Program-made: the position numbers and the translations under genes
NCBI GenBank assembly: GCA_022772475.1
Contig: JALEZQ010000040.1
Coordinates: 1-45,877, forward strand
Source: Bacteroidales bacterium
Lineage (GTDB): Bacteria > Bacteroidota > Bacteroidia > Bacteroidales > Bacteroidaceae
Direction: 5' to 3'
DNA: 45,877 nucleotides
In this document: positions 8,392-20,187 of the stretch, one piece after another
Layout of the letters: the number at the start of each line of letters is the position of its first letter
Position numbering within the stretch: the stretch's first letter is position 1
The notes under the pieces: model-generated
Database searches by the model: none
Told to the model about the DNA's origin: nothing
What the model saw: the letters and a program-made list of their open reading frames with translations, nothing else

Positions 8392-9876
8392 ATGGAAGAA
8401 TTTGAACTCATCGCCAAGACTTTCCAAGGTCTGGAAGAAGTGCTGGCCCAGGAACTGACCGAACTGGGCGCCAACAACGTGGCCATCGGTCGCCGCATGG
8501 TGTCGTTTACCGGCGACAAAGAGATGATGTACCGTGCCAACTTCTGTCTGCGCACCGCCGTACGCATCCTCAAGCCCATCAAGCATTTCAAGGCCTCGGA
8601 CGCCGACGACGTATATGCGGCCGTGCGCGCCATCGACTGGAGTCAGTATCTGGACCTCGAGACGACGCTGGCCGTCGATTCGGTGGTCTATTCGCAGGAA
8701 TTTCGCCACAGCAAGTTCGTGGCCTACAAGGTCAAGGACGCCATCGTCGATTACTTCCGCGAAACGACGGGTCAGCGCCCCAACATCCGCCTGACCAATC
8801 CCGATATCCGCCTCAACATCCATATCGCCGAGGACGACTGCACCCTCTCGCTCGACTCGTCGGGCGAAAGCCTGCATCTGCGCGGCTACCGCACGGCATC
8901 GGTCGAGGCGCCCATCAACGAGGTGCTGGCCGCCGGACTGATACGCCTCACGGGCTGGAAGTTCGACACGGACTTCATCGACCCCTTCTGCGGCTCGGGC
9001 ACGCTGCTCATCGAGGCCGCCCTCATGGCGCGCAACATCTACCCCGGCATCTTCCGCAAGAGTTTTGGCTTTGAGAAGTGGAAAGACTTCGACGCCGACC
9101 TGCTGGACCGCATCTATAACGACGACTCGGCCGAACGGCCCTTCGACCACCACCTCTACGGCTACGACATCAACGTCCACGCCCTCGAGGCCACACGCAC
9201 CAATGCCAAGAATGCCGGCGTGGCCGACCTCATCACGGTCGAACAGCGCGACATCCGCAAGTTCGTCCACCCCGAACAGCCCGCCCTCATGGTGACCAAT
9301 CCGCCCTATGGCGAGCGTCTGGTCAGCGCCGACCTGCTGGGCCTCTATCACACGCTGGGCGAACGCCTCAAGCACGAGTTTGCCGGCGGCGAGGCCTGGG
9401 TCATCTCCTATCGTCAGGAGTGTTTCGACGAGATTGGCCTGAAGGCCAGCATCAAGATACCGCTCTACAACGGCTCGCTCGACTGTGAGTTTCGCAAGTA
9501 CCAGATGTTCAGCGGCAAACTGGAGGAGTTTCGCGCCGCCGGCGGCGACGTCAAGAGCGATGACGAGCGCAAGCGCATGGGCGAGAAACGCCGCTTCAAG
9601 ATGAACCGCGGCGACTTCAACGGCCGCACCGCCGAACGCCGCGACAGCCGCGGCGAGCAGGACGACGATACGCCCGAGGGCTACCGCATCCTGCGCAACC
9701 GCCACTTCGAGTTTGAGCGGAAGTTTGAGCGCAAGGAACGCAGCGAACGCCCCGAGCGCAGCGAACGCCCCAAACGCAAGGAGGGCTTCAAGGGCGGCGC
9801 CGGCTTCAAGGGCGGCGGCTTCAAGGGCGGCGGCTCAAAAGGCGGCGGCTTTAAGGGCGGCCGCAACGACCGATAA
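8392..9876 (+). CDS. THUMP-domain class I SAM-dependent RNA methyltransferase with Lys/Gly-rich tail
   Basis: A 494-residue protein of the RlmL-N-terminal/Trm14-like group that methylates guanine N2 in rRNA or tRNA. Residues about 1-50 hold the ferredoxin-like start (FELIAKTFQGLEEVLAQEL), about 50-160 the THUMP domain, and about 165-380 the Rossmann methyltransferase. DFIDPFCGSGTLLIEAAL is the SAM-binding and substrate region and VTNPPYGERL is the catalytic N-P-P-Y motif. The start is the ATG at 8392 (MEEFELIAKTF); an in-frame GTG at 8338 would add a Ser/Pro-rich stretch absent from relatives. From about residue 395 the protein becomes Arg/Lys-rich and ends in repeated FKGGG units, a likely flexible RNA-binding tail. 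The gap after cysE is 138 bp with no promoter match, so it may be cotranscribed. Confidence 0.88.
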   Translation: MEEFELIAKTFQGLEEVLAQELTELGANNVAIGRRMVSFTGDKEMMYRANFCLRTAVRILKPIKHFKASDADDVYAAVRAIDWSQYLDLETTLAVDSVVYSQEFRHSKFVAYKVKDAIVDYFRETTGQRPNIRLTNPDIRLNIHIAEDDCTLSLDSSGESLHLRGYRTASVEAPINEVLAAGLIRLTGWKFDTDFIDPFCGSGTLLIEAALMARNIYPGIFRKSFGFEKWKDFDADLLDRIYNDDSAERPFDHHLYGYDINVHALEATRTNAKNAGVADLITVEQRDIRKFVHPEQPALMVTNPPYGERLVSADLLGLYHTLGERLKHEFAGGEAWVISYRQECFDEIGLKASIKIPLYNGSLDCEFRKYQMFSGKLEEFRAAGGDVKSDDERKRMGEKRRFKMNRGDFNGRTAERRDSRGEQDDDTPEGYRILRNRHFEFERKFERKERSERPERSERPKRKEGFKGGAGFKGGGFKGGGSKGGGFKGGRNDR

Positions 9877-9890
9877 GCGCCGCGCCCCGC

Positions 9891-9959
9891 CCGGATAACC
9901 CGGATTCTCCGGATTCTCCGGAAACTCCGGAACATCCGGAACCTCCGGAAAAGCTCCGG
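9891..9959. repeat. 9-bp tandem repeat, CCGGANNNT type, intergenic
   Basis: Between the methyltransferase and peptidase genes lie about seven consecutive units beginning CCGGA, at 9891, 9900, 9909, 9918, 9927, 9936 and 9945. The first six are 9 bp and the last is 11 bp. The variable part is ATAAC, TTCT, AACT, ACAT, ACCT or AAAGCT. The same 9-bp unit occurs as coding sequence in the DUF349 gene (33960-34045). Confidence 0.85.
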
Positions 9960-9998
9960 CCCCCCCATCCTCACCGACAACCACACACATTCACCGCC

Positions 9999-12179
9999 AT
10001 GTTCAGACATATCCTCAAGGCCGCAGCCCTCTGCCTGCTGCTCCTGCCCAACGCCATGACCGCACAAACCAAAAAGACCTTCACCCTCGACGACCTGATG
10101 TGGGGCGGCTCCAACTACTGGAACCTCATGCCCCGCTCCCACTTCGCCGCATGGTGGGGCAACTGCCTCGTAGAAAACGTCAGCGATGCCGTCAAGCAAA
10201 TCACCGATGCCAAAGGCCGCACCCTCAAGACGCCCGTCACCCTCTTCACCGAAAGCGACGTCCGCGCCGCCCTCGACCAGGCCAAGCACGGACAGCTCCA
10301 CGGCACGGGATCGGCCAGTTTCCCCGAAGCCGGCAGCCCCATCGTGCAACTCAACACCAGCAAGGGCATCGTCCGCTACAACTGGCAGACGCGCACTGTG
10401 ACGGCCTTCGTCCCCACCGAGCGCGGCACGCAGGCCAGCAAGATGGCCGCCAATATGGCCATAGCCTTCGTCAAGGACTATAACGTCTATGTTACCACGC
10501 CCGACGGCACGACGCGTCAGGTGAGCCACGACGGCAACCGCGAACTGCAGTACGGTCTGAGCGTACACCGCGACGAGTTTGGCATCCACGAGGGCCTGTT
10601 CTGGAGTCCCAAGGGCTCGCTCCTGGCCTTCTACCGCATGGACCAGACCATGGTGACCGACTTCCCCTTGGTGGACAACAGTCCCCGCGTGGCCACCCTC
10701 GCCCCCGAGAAATACCCCATGGCGGGCATGACCAGCCACAAGGTGAGCGTCGGCATCTACAACCCCGCCACCGGCCGGACGGTATATCTCAAGACGGCCG
10801 ACCCCACCGACCGCTACTTCACCAACATCGCCTGGAGCCCCGACGAGAAGACGGTGTATATGTTCGAACTGCCCCGCACACAGGACAAGGCCGAACTCAT
10901 CCGCTACGATGCCGCTACGGGCGATTGTCTCGGCACGCTCTACACCGAGACCAACGCCCGCTACGTTGAGCCCATGCACCCCATCGTGTTCCTGCCCTGG
11001 GACGCTACGCACTATATCATGCAGTCGCGCCGCGACGGCTACAACCACCTCTACCTCTGCTCGGTCAACGGCGGCGAGCCCGTGCAGCTCACCCGCGGCG
11101 AGTATGAGGTGACGGAGATGGTGGGCTTCAATGCCGCCAAGCGCAGCATCGTCTATGTGAGCAACGAGGGCAGTCCCATCGAGCGCCATATCTTCAGCGT
11201 CAGCGTCAAGGACGGCAAGCGTCAGCGCCTCTCCGCCGACGGCGGCAGCCACCATCCCAGTCTGTCGGCCGGCGGCACCTACGTCTGCGACACCTGGAGC
11301 AACCCCGGCATGTACCGCCGCTACGACCTGCTCAACACCGCCAAGGCCGGCAGCGCACAGACGCTCTGGCAACTGCCCAACCCCTGGCAGGACTATGACG
11401 TGCCGCAGGTGAAGAACGGCACCATCAAGGCCGCCGACGGCAAGACCGACCTCTACTATCGCATGGTGCTCCCCACCAATTTCGACGCCAACAAGAAATA
11501 TCCCGCCGTGGTCTATGTCTATGGCGGTCCGCACGCCCACAACGTCGAAGCCTCGTGGATGTACATGACGCGCCCCTGGGAGATCTACATGGCGCAGCGC
11601 GGCTACGTCATCTTTGTCGTTGATAACCGTGGCTCGGAAGACCGCGGCTTCGCCTTCGAGAGCGTCACGCACCGCCACCTGGGCGACACCGAGATGGCCG
11701 ACCAGATAGAGGGCGTCAAGTTCCTCAAGCAGCAGCCCTTCGTCGATGCCGACCGTCTGGGCGTACACGGATGGTCGTTCGGCGGCTTCATGACCACCAA
11801 CCTGATGTGCTCCTACCCCGACGTCTTCAAGGTCGGCGTGGCCGGCGGCCCTGTCATCGACTGGAAATTCTACGAGGTGATGTACGGCGAGCGCTACATG
11901 GACACGCCCCAGGAGAACCCCGAGGGCTACAAGTCGTCCAGTCTGCTGAACAAGGCCAAGAACCTCAAGGGCCGCCTGCAGATCATCGTGGGCTACAACG
12001 ACCCCACCTGCGTGCTGCAGCACAGCCTCTCCTTCCTCCGTGCCTGCGAGGATGCCGGCACCCAGCCCGACTACTTCGTCTATCCCGGCCAGGGCCACAA
12101 CATGATGGGCCGCGACATGGTGCACCTCCACGAGCGCATCACCCGCTACTTCGACGACTATCTCAAGGGCGAACGCTGA
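9999..12179 (+). CDS. Dipeptidyl-peptidase IV-like serine peptidase (family S9B)
   Basis: A 726-residue secreted peptidase that should release dipeptides (or tripeptides) with penultimate proline from the N-terminus of peptides. The signal peptide is MFRHILKAAALCLLLLPNAM-TAQ with likely cleavage after TAQ (about residue 24). Residues about 30-480 are the eight-bladed propeller (for example WSPKGSLLAFYRMDQ, WSPDEKTVYMFEL). Residues about 490-726 are the alpha/beta-hydrolase domain. The catalytic triad is visible: Ser593 in GWSFGG, Asp668 in GYNDPT and His700 in GQGHNM. Length and motif spacing match DPP-IV/prolyl tripeptidyl peptidases of Bacteroidetes; which of the two activities it has cannot be settled here. 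It follows the methyltransferase gene after a 122 bp gap and ends before a strong hairpin shared with the converging gene. Confidence 0.93.
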   Translation: MFRHILKAAALCLLLLPNAMTAQTKKTFTLDDLMWGGSNYWNLMPRSHFAAWWGNCLVENVSDAVKQITDAKGRTLKTPVTLFTESDVRAALDQAKHGQLHGTGSASFPEAGSPIVQLNTSKGIVRYNWQTRTVTAFVPTERGTQASKMAANMAIAFVKDYNVYVTTPDGTTRQVSHDGNRELQYGLSVHRDEFGIHEGLFWSPKGSLLAFYRMDQTMVTDFPLVDNSPRVATLAPEKYPMAGMTSHKVSVGIYNPATGRTVYLKTADPTDRYFTNIAWSPDEKTVYMFELPRTQDKAELIRYDAATGDCLGTLYTETNARYVEPMHPIVFLPWDATHYIMQSRRDGYNHLYLCSVNGGEPVQLTRGEYEVTEMVGFNAAKRSIVYVSNEGSPIERHIFSVSVKDGKRQRLSADGGSHHPSLSAGGTYVCDTWSNPGMYRRYDLLNTAKAGSAQTLWQLPNPWQDYDVPQVKNGTIKAADGKTDLYYRMVLPTNFDANKKYPAVVYVYGGPHAHNVEASWMYMTRPWEIYMAQRGYVIFVVDNRGSEDRGFAFESVTHRHLGDTEMADQIEGVKFLKQQPFVDADRLGVHGWSFGGFMTTNLMCSYPDVFKVGVAGGPVIDWKFYEVMYGERYMDTPQENPEGYKSSSLLNKAKNLKGRLQIIVGYNDPTCVLQHSLSFLRACEDAGTQPDYFVYPGQGHNMMGRDMVHLHERITRYFDDYLKGER

Positions 12180-12272
12180 GCCCATCGCCCTTCGCCAAAG
12201 ACCGGAGGGGCCGGCCGTAGCCTTCGCCCCTCTGTGGTCCTCTCCCCTCTTTCTACATACTCAAACAACAAG

Positions 12273-12314
12273 CGAGGCTTCGCCCATCCCTGCGGGGATG
12301 TGGGCGAAGCCTCG
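12273..12314. terminator. Bidirectional hairpin between converging genes
   Basis: Arms 12273-12286 (CGAGGCTTCGCCCA) and 12301-12314 are perfectly complementary over 14 bp, and TCCC/GGGA pairs inside the loop. The hairpin lies midway between the peptidase stop (12179) and the stop of the leftward nucleotidyltransferase (12346). There is no long T-run on either side, so it may act as an mRNA 3-prime stabiliser as well as a terminator. Confidence 0.75.
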
Positions 12315-12345
12315 TCGTTAATAGGTGTTGGGGGTGTGGCGGCTG

Positions 12346-13257
12346 TTAGAACATCTTTTCGGGATATACGCCGTCGGCACCGAGTTTTTCAAACTTGGCC
12401 ACTACCTCGGGACGGTCCTCGGGATAGGTTACGCCGAACCACTTGGACGTGGTGTCGAGCACCTCGCAGGTAGCCGTGCCGTCGTTGATGAGTTTGTCCA
12501 CCATGAGGGGGATGAAGAACTCGCTCTTGAGGTTGGCCATGTTCTTCTCGTCCGAAAGGAAGGTCTTGAAGAATTCGTTGCTGTGAGCGAAGTAGTCGGG
12601 GGTGAAGCCCCAGAAGTTCATCGACACGGGGGTGTTGTCGGGCAGGGCCACCCACTCGTCGTTCTCGTCGAGATACTTCACGACGCCGTCGATGCGCTGA
12701 ATCTTCGTGCGCTCCACAACGGAGGTGAGGTGGTGGTTGTCGTCATACTCGCAGACGCCGCGGCTCACGGTACCGCTTTCAGAGAGGGTGTTGTCCACGC
12801 GGAAGCCGACCATGGCATACTTGCCGGTGCTGCCTTCGGGCAGTTCGCTCAGGAACTTGCCCATTACCTGGAAAGCATCGCGATCGTAGAAGTCGTCGCA
12901 GTTGATAACGGCGAAGGGCTCGTTGATGACGTGCTGGCCCATCATCACGGCGTGGTTCGTACCCCAGGGCTTGGTGCGGCCTTCGGGGCAGGTGAAGCCT
13001 TCGGGAAGAGCGTCGAGGCTCTGGAAGACGATTTCGCAGGGGATGTGGCCCTCATACTTGCTGAGCACCTTGTCGCGGAAGTCCTGCTCGAAGTCTTTGC
13101 GGATGACGAAGACCAGTTTGCCAAAACCGGCGTGGATGGCGTCGTAGATGGAGTAGTCCATGATGGTTTCGCCGTGGGGGCCGAGACCGTCAAGCTGTTT
13201 CAGGCCGCCATAACGGCTGCCCATACCTGCTGCGAGGAGAAAGAGTGTAGGTTTCAT
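12346..13257 (-). CDS. Nucleotidyltransferase family protein (sugar-nucleotide pyrophosphorylase fold)
   Basis: A 303-residue protein with the GlmU/RmlA-type nucleotidyltransferase fold, expected to join NTP and a sugar phosphate. The N-terminal loop LLAAGMGSRYGGLKQLDGLG holds the nucleotide-binding Gly/Arg residues, and AVINCDDFYDRDAF supplies the metal-binding Asp pair (about residue 120). ATG at 13257 starts MKPTLFLLAAGMGSRYGG, immediately the fold's first strand. This compact form is common and conserved in Bacteroidales, but I know no firm substrate for it. It has its own promoter (13298-13305) and converges on the peptidase gene. Confidence 0.85.
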   Translation of the reverse strand: MKPTLFLLAAGMGSRYGGLKQLDGLGPHGETIMDYSIYDAIHAGFGKLVFVIRKDFEQDFRDKVLSKYEGHIPCEIVFQSLDALPEGFTCPEGRTKPWGTNHAVMMGQHVINEPFAVINCDDFYDRDAFQVMGKFLSELPEGSTGKYAMVGFRVDNTLSESGTVSRGVCEYDDNHHLTSVVERTKIQRIDGVVKYLDENDEWVALPDNTPVSMNFWGFTPDYFAHSNEFFKTFLSDEKNMANLKSEFFIPLMVDKLINDGTATCEVLDTTSKWFGVTYPEDRPEVVAKFEKLGADGVYPEKMF

Positions 13258-13297
13258 AGCGTTGTATGTTATTGGGGTGTTATGTTCTAACTATCCG

Positions 13298-13305
13298 CAA
13301 ATCTA
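13298..13305 (-). promoter_or_regulatory. Bacteroidetes-type promoter for the nucleotidyltransferase gene
   Basis: Read leftward, TAGATTTG matches TAnnTTTG, with TTG 20 bp upstream. The predicted transcript start is near 13291, leaving about 33 nt before the ATG at 13257. Confidence 0.7.
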
Positions 13306-13373
13306 CGAATTATTATCTGCCCGCCCAAGGCGTGCGCCCACTTTTTTCTTTGTCGTCGCAAAGGGGAATAATG

Positions 13374-13413
13374 AAGGGCCTGCCGCTCCCTTTGGGGGGG
13401 AGGGCAGGCCCTT
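13374..13413 (-). terminator. Strong hairpin downstream of ddh
   Basis: AAGGGCCTGCC (13374-13384) pairs perfectly with GGCAGGCCCTT (13403-13413), and CTCCC/GGGAG extends the stem inside, leaving a 7-nt loop. It lies 40 bp past the ddh stop. The leftward downstream side is only moderately T-rich, so termination is inferred mainly from position and stem strength. Confidence 0.7.
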
Positions 13414-13453
13414 GGTGATGGCGCCGCGCTCAGGGGGCGCGGAAGTGGGGGAA

Positions 13454-14353
13454 TTATACCAGGTGGGCGATGATGTCTTCGCGGTCGCCGGGGAGCAGGT
13501 CGATGACGGGCACCTCAATCATGGTGTAGCAACCCGGGGCGCGGTGCATGGTGGCGCGGGCCACGCAGACGAGCACCTGGCCGGTGAGGGCGGGGTTGTT
13601 GATGCGCATGTTGAACTCGAAGAGCTGGTTTTGCGTCACGCCGCTCACGCCCTTGCGGGTGAGGTTGACGCCGTGGCCCATGTCGATGACGTCGTTGACA
13701 CAGGGCACCTGCATGACGTGCGTCTCATCGTTGGCAAAGTAGGGGTCGGCCTTGATGGCGGCGGCTACGGTGTTGAAGTCGTGGTCCTCTTCCACCTCAA
13801 TATAGACCATGCGGCGGTGTATGCCCGTGCCGGTGGGGATGGTCATCGAGAGGGCGGCCTTGACGCCGTCGATGGCTTTGACGGCGACGGTGTGGCCCAT
13901 CGACATACCCGGTCCGAAGTTGGTGTAGGTGATGCCCTTGGGAGCGATGGCCTGCAGCAGGGTGCGGACGATGCTGTCGCTGCCCGGGTCCCATCCGGCC
14001 GAGATGATGCTCACGGCACCGGCGGCCTTGGCGGCTTCGCCGAGCGTGCGGCGCAGCTGGGGAATCTGCGTGTGGATGTCGAAGCTATCGACGGTGTTGA
14101 TGCCCAGGGCCAGAATGTCCTTGGCATAGGCCTCGACGCTGCGTGTGGGGGTGCAGAGGATGGCCACGTCGGGCTTCTCCAGTTCGCGGATGTCCTTGAC
14201 GACAGCGTACTTTTTCAGTTCTTCGGGGCAGTCTTCGGCGCCGCGACGGCGCACGATGCCTACGATTTCAAAATCGGGAGCAGCCTGCAGGGCCTGCAGG
14301 GTGTAGTGGCCTATGTTGCCATAGCCCACTACGGCGGCTTTGATTTTCTTCAT
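13454..14353 (-). CDS. ddh: meso-Diaminopimelate D-dehydrogenase
   Basis: A 299-residue NADP-dependent enzyme that aminates tetrahydrodipicolinate directly to meso-diaminopimelate, the lysine and peptidoglycan precursor. The N-terminal Rossmann motif is AAVVGYGNIGHYTLQAL, followed by IVGIVRRRGAE, which would contact the NADP phosphate. SFDIHTQIPQLRRTL, SAGWDPGSDSIVRTL and NFGPGMSMGHTVAVKAI are conserved Ddh segments around the substrate pocket. Length and start (ATG at 14353) fit the family. It follows the POT transporter gene after 51 bp with no promoter match and precedes a strong hairpin, so it is probably the last gene of a uvrA-transporter-ddh transcript. Confidence 0.95.
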   Translation of the reverse strand: MKKIKAAVVGYGNIGHYTLQALQAAPDFEIVGIVRRRGAEDCPEELKKYAVVKDIRELEKPDVAILCTPTRSVEAYAKDILALGINTVDSFDIHTQIPQLRRTLGEAAKAAGAVSIISAGWDPGSDSIVRTLLQAIAPKGITYTNFGPGMSMGHTVAVKAIDGVKAALSMTIPTGTGIHRRMVYIEVEEDHDFNTVAAAIKADPYFANDETHVMQVPCVNDVIDMGHGVNLTRKGVSGVTQNQLFEFNMRINNPALTGQVLVCVARATMHRAPGCYTMIEVPVIDLLPGDREDIIAHLV

Positions 14354-14404
14354 CGTGTGATGTGTGTTATGTGTGGTATGTCTTTCAGGTGAAAAGTTTG
14401 CTTG

Positions 14405-16297
14405 TCAGCACACCTTCTCCAGACGCTTGAGGATGGAGAAGATGAAGAGGGCGGAGATGAGGCAGAGGCAGATGAGAATGCCCCACAGCATCCACAGGTC
14501 AACGGCGCCCCACAGGTAGCCGATGACGGCAACGAGGTAGTTACCGATGGCGGTAGCGGCAAACCAGCCACCCATCATCAGACCCTTGTACTTGGGAGGA
14601 GCCACCTTCGATACGAAGGAGATACCCATGGGCGAGAGCAGCAGTTCGGCGAACGTCAGCACGAGATAGGTGCAGATGAGCCACATCGGCGAGATGCGCG
14701 AGAACGATTCGGCCGCAGCGGCGATGCCGTCACCCTGTCCGACGAGCGGAAGATACTGGTTGAAGAAGGCGCCCCACTGTGCGGCGTCCCAACCGCTGGT
14801 CTGCACGTCGGCGGCCACTTCGGGCTTGGGCAGGCCCATCGAACCGATGGCCATCACCAGGAAGCCCAGGGCGGCGATAATCATACCCAGACCAATCTTG
14901 AAGGGTGCCGAGGGCTCTTTGCCGCGCTTGGCAAGGGCGCCGAAGATGGCCAGCGAAACGGGGGTGAGGAGGACGACGAAGAAGGGGTTGAACTGCTGGT
15001 AGAGTTCGGGACCAACCTTCATCTCTTCGCCCGAGCCGCTACCTACGTAGATGCCCCAGATGGCGAGCATACAGGCCACGATAAGGCCGCCCGAGATGAT
15101 GCGGCTGCGTCCGCTCTTGCTCTGGAATACATTGAACAGGGCGTAGAAAGCCACGATGATGAGCGCCAGGTTGATGACGTTGAAGGCGATGGTGCCGATG
15201 CCGGCGATGCTCTTGGCGGTGTAGTCGCGGGCAAAGAAGGTCAGCGTCAATCCGTTCTGGTGGAACGACATCCAGAAGAAGATGACTACGGCGAAGACCA
15301 GGACGAGGGCGGTGATGCGCTGGCGGGTTTCGCTCTGCGAGAGTTCTTCCAGGCCGGTGGGTTTGTCGTCACCCTTGGCAGCGGTCTTGGGCGCTACGGT
15401 GCTCTTGCCTTCGACACCTCTGAAGGTGCTGCGGCCCAGAACGTAGATGAGCATCGAGATAATCAGCGAGATGCAGGCTACGGCGAAGCCCCAGTGGTAG
15501 GCGCCCGACAGTTCGTTCAGGTACTTGCTTGAGAACTCCGTCAGCGGCTGCAGCATGGCGGCAACGTCGATGTTGCCCACATGCTCGCCCAGTTTTGAAA
15601 TCGGGGCGTTGGCCAGTTGCTCCACGCTGCCGTATTCGTTGCAGAACTTGGTGATGCCTTCCAGCTGCTGGGCATCTACGCCCTGCTTTCCTGCCAGGTC
15701 AGCCAGATTGGCCACCTGCTTCACCGTCATGTTCTCGGGGTCGCGTACCAGAACGTTAGCCAGCGAGGGTATGTCGGGGTCGTAAGTCAGGCCCGATTTG
15801 CCCAGGAAGTAGCCGGCCACCTTGTTGGCAGCCGTCGGGGCGAACAGGGCGCCGACGTTGATGGCCATGTAGAAGATAGAGAAGGCCGTGTCGCGCTTTG
15901 CCGAGTAGCGCGGGTCGTCATACAGGTTGCCGACCATCACTTGCAGGTTACCCTTGAAGAGGCCCGTACCCAGCGATATGGCGAAGAGGGCGATGAACAT
16001 GGGTGCAGCGCCCTCGAACGGGATGGAGAGGAGCACGTAGCCCGCAAACATGACGCAGACGCCGAGCGTCACCATTCGGCCGTAGCCGAACTTGTCGGCC
16101 AGATAGCCGCCGATGACGGGCATGAAGTAAACGCAGGCCAGGAAGCTGGCGAAGATGGTGCTGGTCTCCTTGGCCGTGTAGCCAAATTTCGCTTGTAGGA
16201 AAAGCGTGAAGATGGCCAGCATGGTGTAGTAACCGAAGCGCTCACCGGTGTTGGCGAGGGCAAGGGTGTAAAGACCCTTTGGCTGTCCTTCAAACAT
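14405..16297 (-). CDS. POT/PTR2-family peptide transporter
   Basis: A 630-residue inner-membrane proton-coupled oligopeptide symporter. The N-terminal signature LANTGERFGYYTMLAIFTLF corresponds to the ExxERFxYY motif of POT proteins, and LADKFGYGRMVTLGVC and SIFYMAINVGALFAP are the following family motifs. More than a dozen hydrophobic segments are visible. A long soluble stretch (about residues 175-250, with KQVANLADLAGKQGVDAQQ) is inserted between helices, longer than in E. coli DtpA but seen in Bacteroidetes members. The start is the ATG at 16297 (MFEGQPKGLYTLALANTGE). It begins 39 bp after the uvrA stop. With ddh and the wall-linked enzymes nearby, uptake of peptides, possibly wall-derived, is a reasonable inference. 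Confidence 0.92.
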   Translation of the reverse strand: MFEGQPKGLYTLALANTGERFGYYTMLAIFTLFLQAKFGYTAKETSTIFASFLACVYFMPVIGGYLADKFGYGRMVTLGVCVMFAGYVLLSIPFEGAAPMFIALFAISLGTGLFKGNLQVMVGNLYDDPRYSAKRDTAFSIFYMAINVGALFAPTAANKVAGYFLGKSGLTYDPDIPSLANVLVRDPENMTVKQVANLADLAGKQGVDAQQLEGITKFCNEYGSVEQLANAPISKLGEHVGNIDVAAMLQPLTEFSSKYLNELSGAYHWGFAVACISLIISMLIYVLGRSTFRGVEGKSTVAPKTAAKGDDKPTGLEELSQSETRQRITALVLVFAVVIFFWMSFHQNGLTLTFFARDYTAKSIAGIGTIAFNVINLALIIVAFYALFNVFQSKSGRSRIISGGLIVACMLAIWGIYVGSGSGEEMKVGPELYQQFNPFFVVLLTPVSLAIFGALAKRGKEPSAPFKIGLGMIIAALGFLVMAIGSMGLPKPEVAADVQTSGWDAAQWGAFFNQYLPLVGQGDGIAAAAESFSRISPMWLICTYLVLTFAELLLSPMGISFVSKVAPPKYKGLMMGGWFAATAIGNYLVAVIGYLWGAVDLWMLWGILICLCLISALFIFSILKRLEKVC

Positions 16298-16336
16298 TGG
16301 TTGTAGTGTTTTAGGTTGTGATTAATGATTGTATAT

Positions 16337-19330
<2,994 letters not shown>

Positions 19331-19439
19331 TGTGTGTTCTGAGAGAGGGGGGGTGTGCGGGAGGAGAGGGAAGGGGGTGGAGAGAATAGGGGGTGGAGGG
19401 AGAAGGGGTAGGGGAAAACACCTGCCCTGCCGCCCATGG

Positions 19440-20153
19440 TCATGGCAGGCTGCCGCCGCCCGTGTCCTCGCTATATCCGCGCAGTATGTTGATGGTTTTC
19501 TTGATATTGTAGCGTCGGCCGTCCGCCCCCTGCGCCTTTACCACAAGGTAGTAGGCGCCCGCCGGGCATTCGCTCCCGCCGCTGCGTCCGTCCCATCCGC
19601 CCTCCAGGTCGGTCCACGCGTAGATTTTGCGGCCCCAGCGGCTGAACACCGTGGCCTCAAAACTGATGATGCTCTTATAGCCCTCCTTCACGCGATAGAC
19701 ATCGTTGATGCCGTCGCCGTTGGGGGTGAACACGTTCGGCAGTTCCAGCCGCGATTCGCTGATGCTGACGCTGAAGGGCTCGTCCATGACATATTCTATG
19801 GTGTCGCCCTGCAGGGTGAAGGTCACCATGAGCTCCACCGAAAACTGTCCGCTCTCGGTGAAGGTATAGCTGGTGTTCTCGTCGTAGCGCACCAGGAAGG
19901 GCGTCTCCTGCCCCTGGCGTGTGAAGCGCCATTCGTAGCGGGCCTGATAGGCGCCGACGTCCTGCGGGCGTGCCTCGAAGCGTGCCGTCATCGGCGCCGA
20001 ACCGTCATAGCGCGTCTCGTCCGTCTCCGTGCCGTCGTCCGCCGTGACGTACATGACGGGCGCCGCCGTCTGTGCTGCTGCGGTACCCGCCATGGCGGCT
20101 ATGGCGGTGACGACCGCCGCTATCCGGCCCTTGAGGCTTGAGAAAAGGTGCAT
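19440..20153 (-). CDS. Secreted protein with gliding-motility/T9SS-type C-terminal (CHU_C) domain
   Basis: A 237-residue protein. The ATG at 20153 (MHLFSSLKGRIAAVVTAIAA) is chosen because a consensus promoter sits just upstream; a longer open frame to 20291 would run through it. The signal peptide ends about residue 28 (AMAGTAAAQ). Residues about 30-130 look like a PKD/Ig-like beta domain (YEWRFTRQGQETPFLVRYDE, FTESGQFSVELMVTF). Residues about 140-230 match the CHU_C domain: NVFTPNGDGINDVYRVKEG, FSRWGRKIYAWTDLEGGWDG and CPAGAYYLVVKAQGADG. In Bacteroidetes this C-terminal type is linked to type IX secretion (type B signal). Substrate status is inferred; the PorW-like gene at 38447 suggests the system could be present. 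Confidence 0.88.
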   Translation of the reverse strand: MHLFSSLKGRIAAVVTAIAAMAGTAAAQTAAPVMYVTADDGTETDETRYDGSAPMTARFEARPQDVGAYQARYEWRFTRQGQETPFLVRYDENTSYTFTESGQFSVELMVTFTLQGDTIEYVMDEPFSVSISESRLELPNVFTPNGDGINDVYRVKEGYKSIISFEATVFSRWGRKIYAWTDLEGGWDGRSGGSECPAGAYYLVVKAQGADGRRYNIKKTINILRGYSEDTGGGSLP

Positions 20154-20179
20154 AGGGGTGGATGTTACGAATTTGTTGG

Positions 20180-20187
20180 CAAAGTTA
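20180..20187 (-). promoter_or_regulatory. Bacteroidetes-type promoter for the CHU_C protein gene
   Basis: Read leftward, TAACTTTG matches TAnnTTTG, with TTG 20 bp upstream. The predicted start of transcription is near 20173, about 20 nt before the chosen ATG. Confidence 0.7.

Noticed and set aside
9681-12185. 834-codon leftward frame antisense to the DPP-IV gene (and similar long antisense frames at 3950-6961, 881-2755 and 38417-40684)
   Set aside because: They are GC-driven shadows: low-complexity Val/Gly/Ala/His composition, no domains, and the other strand encodes clear conserved proteins.
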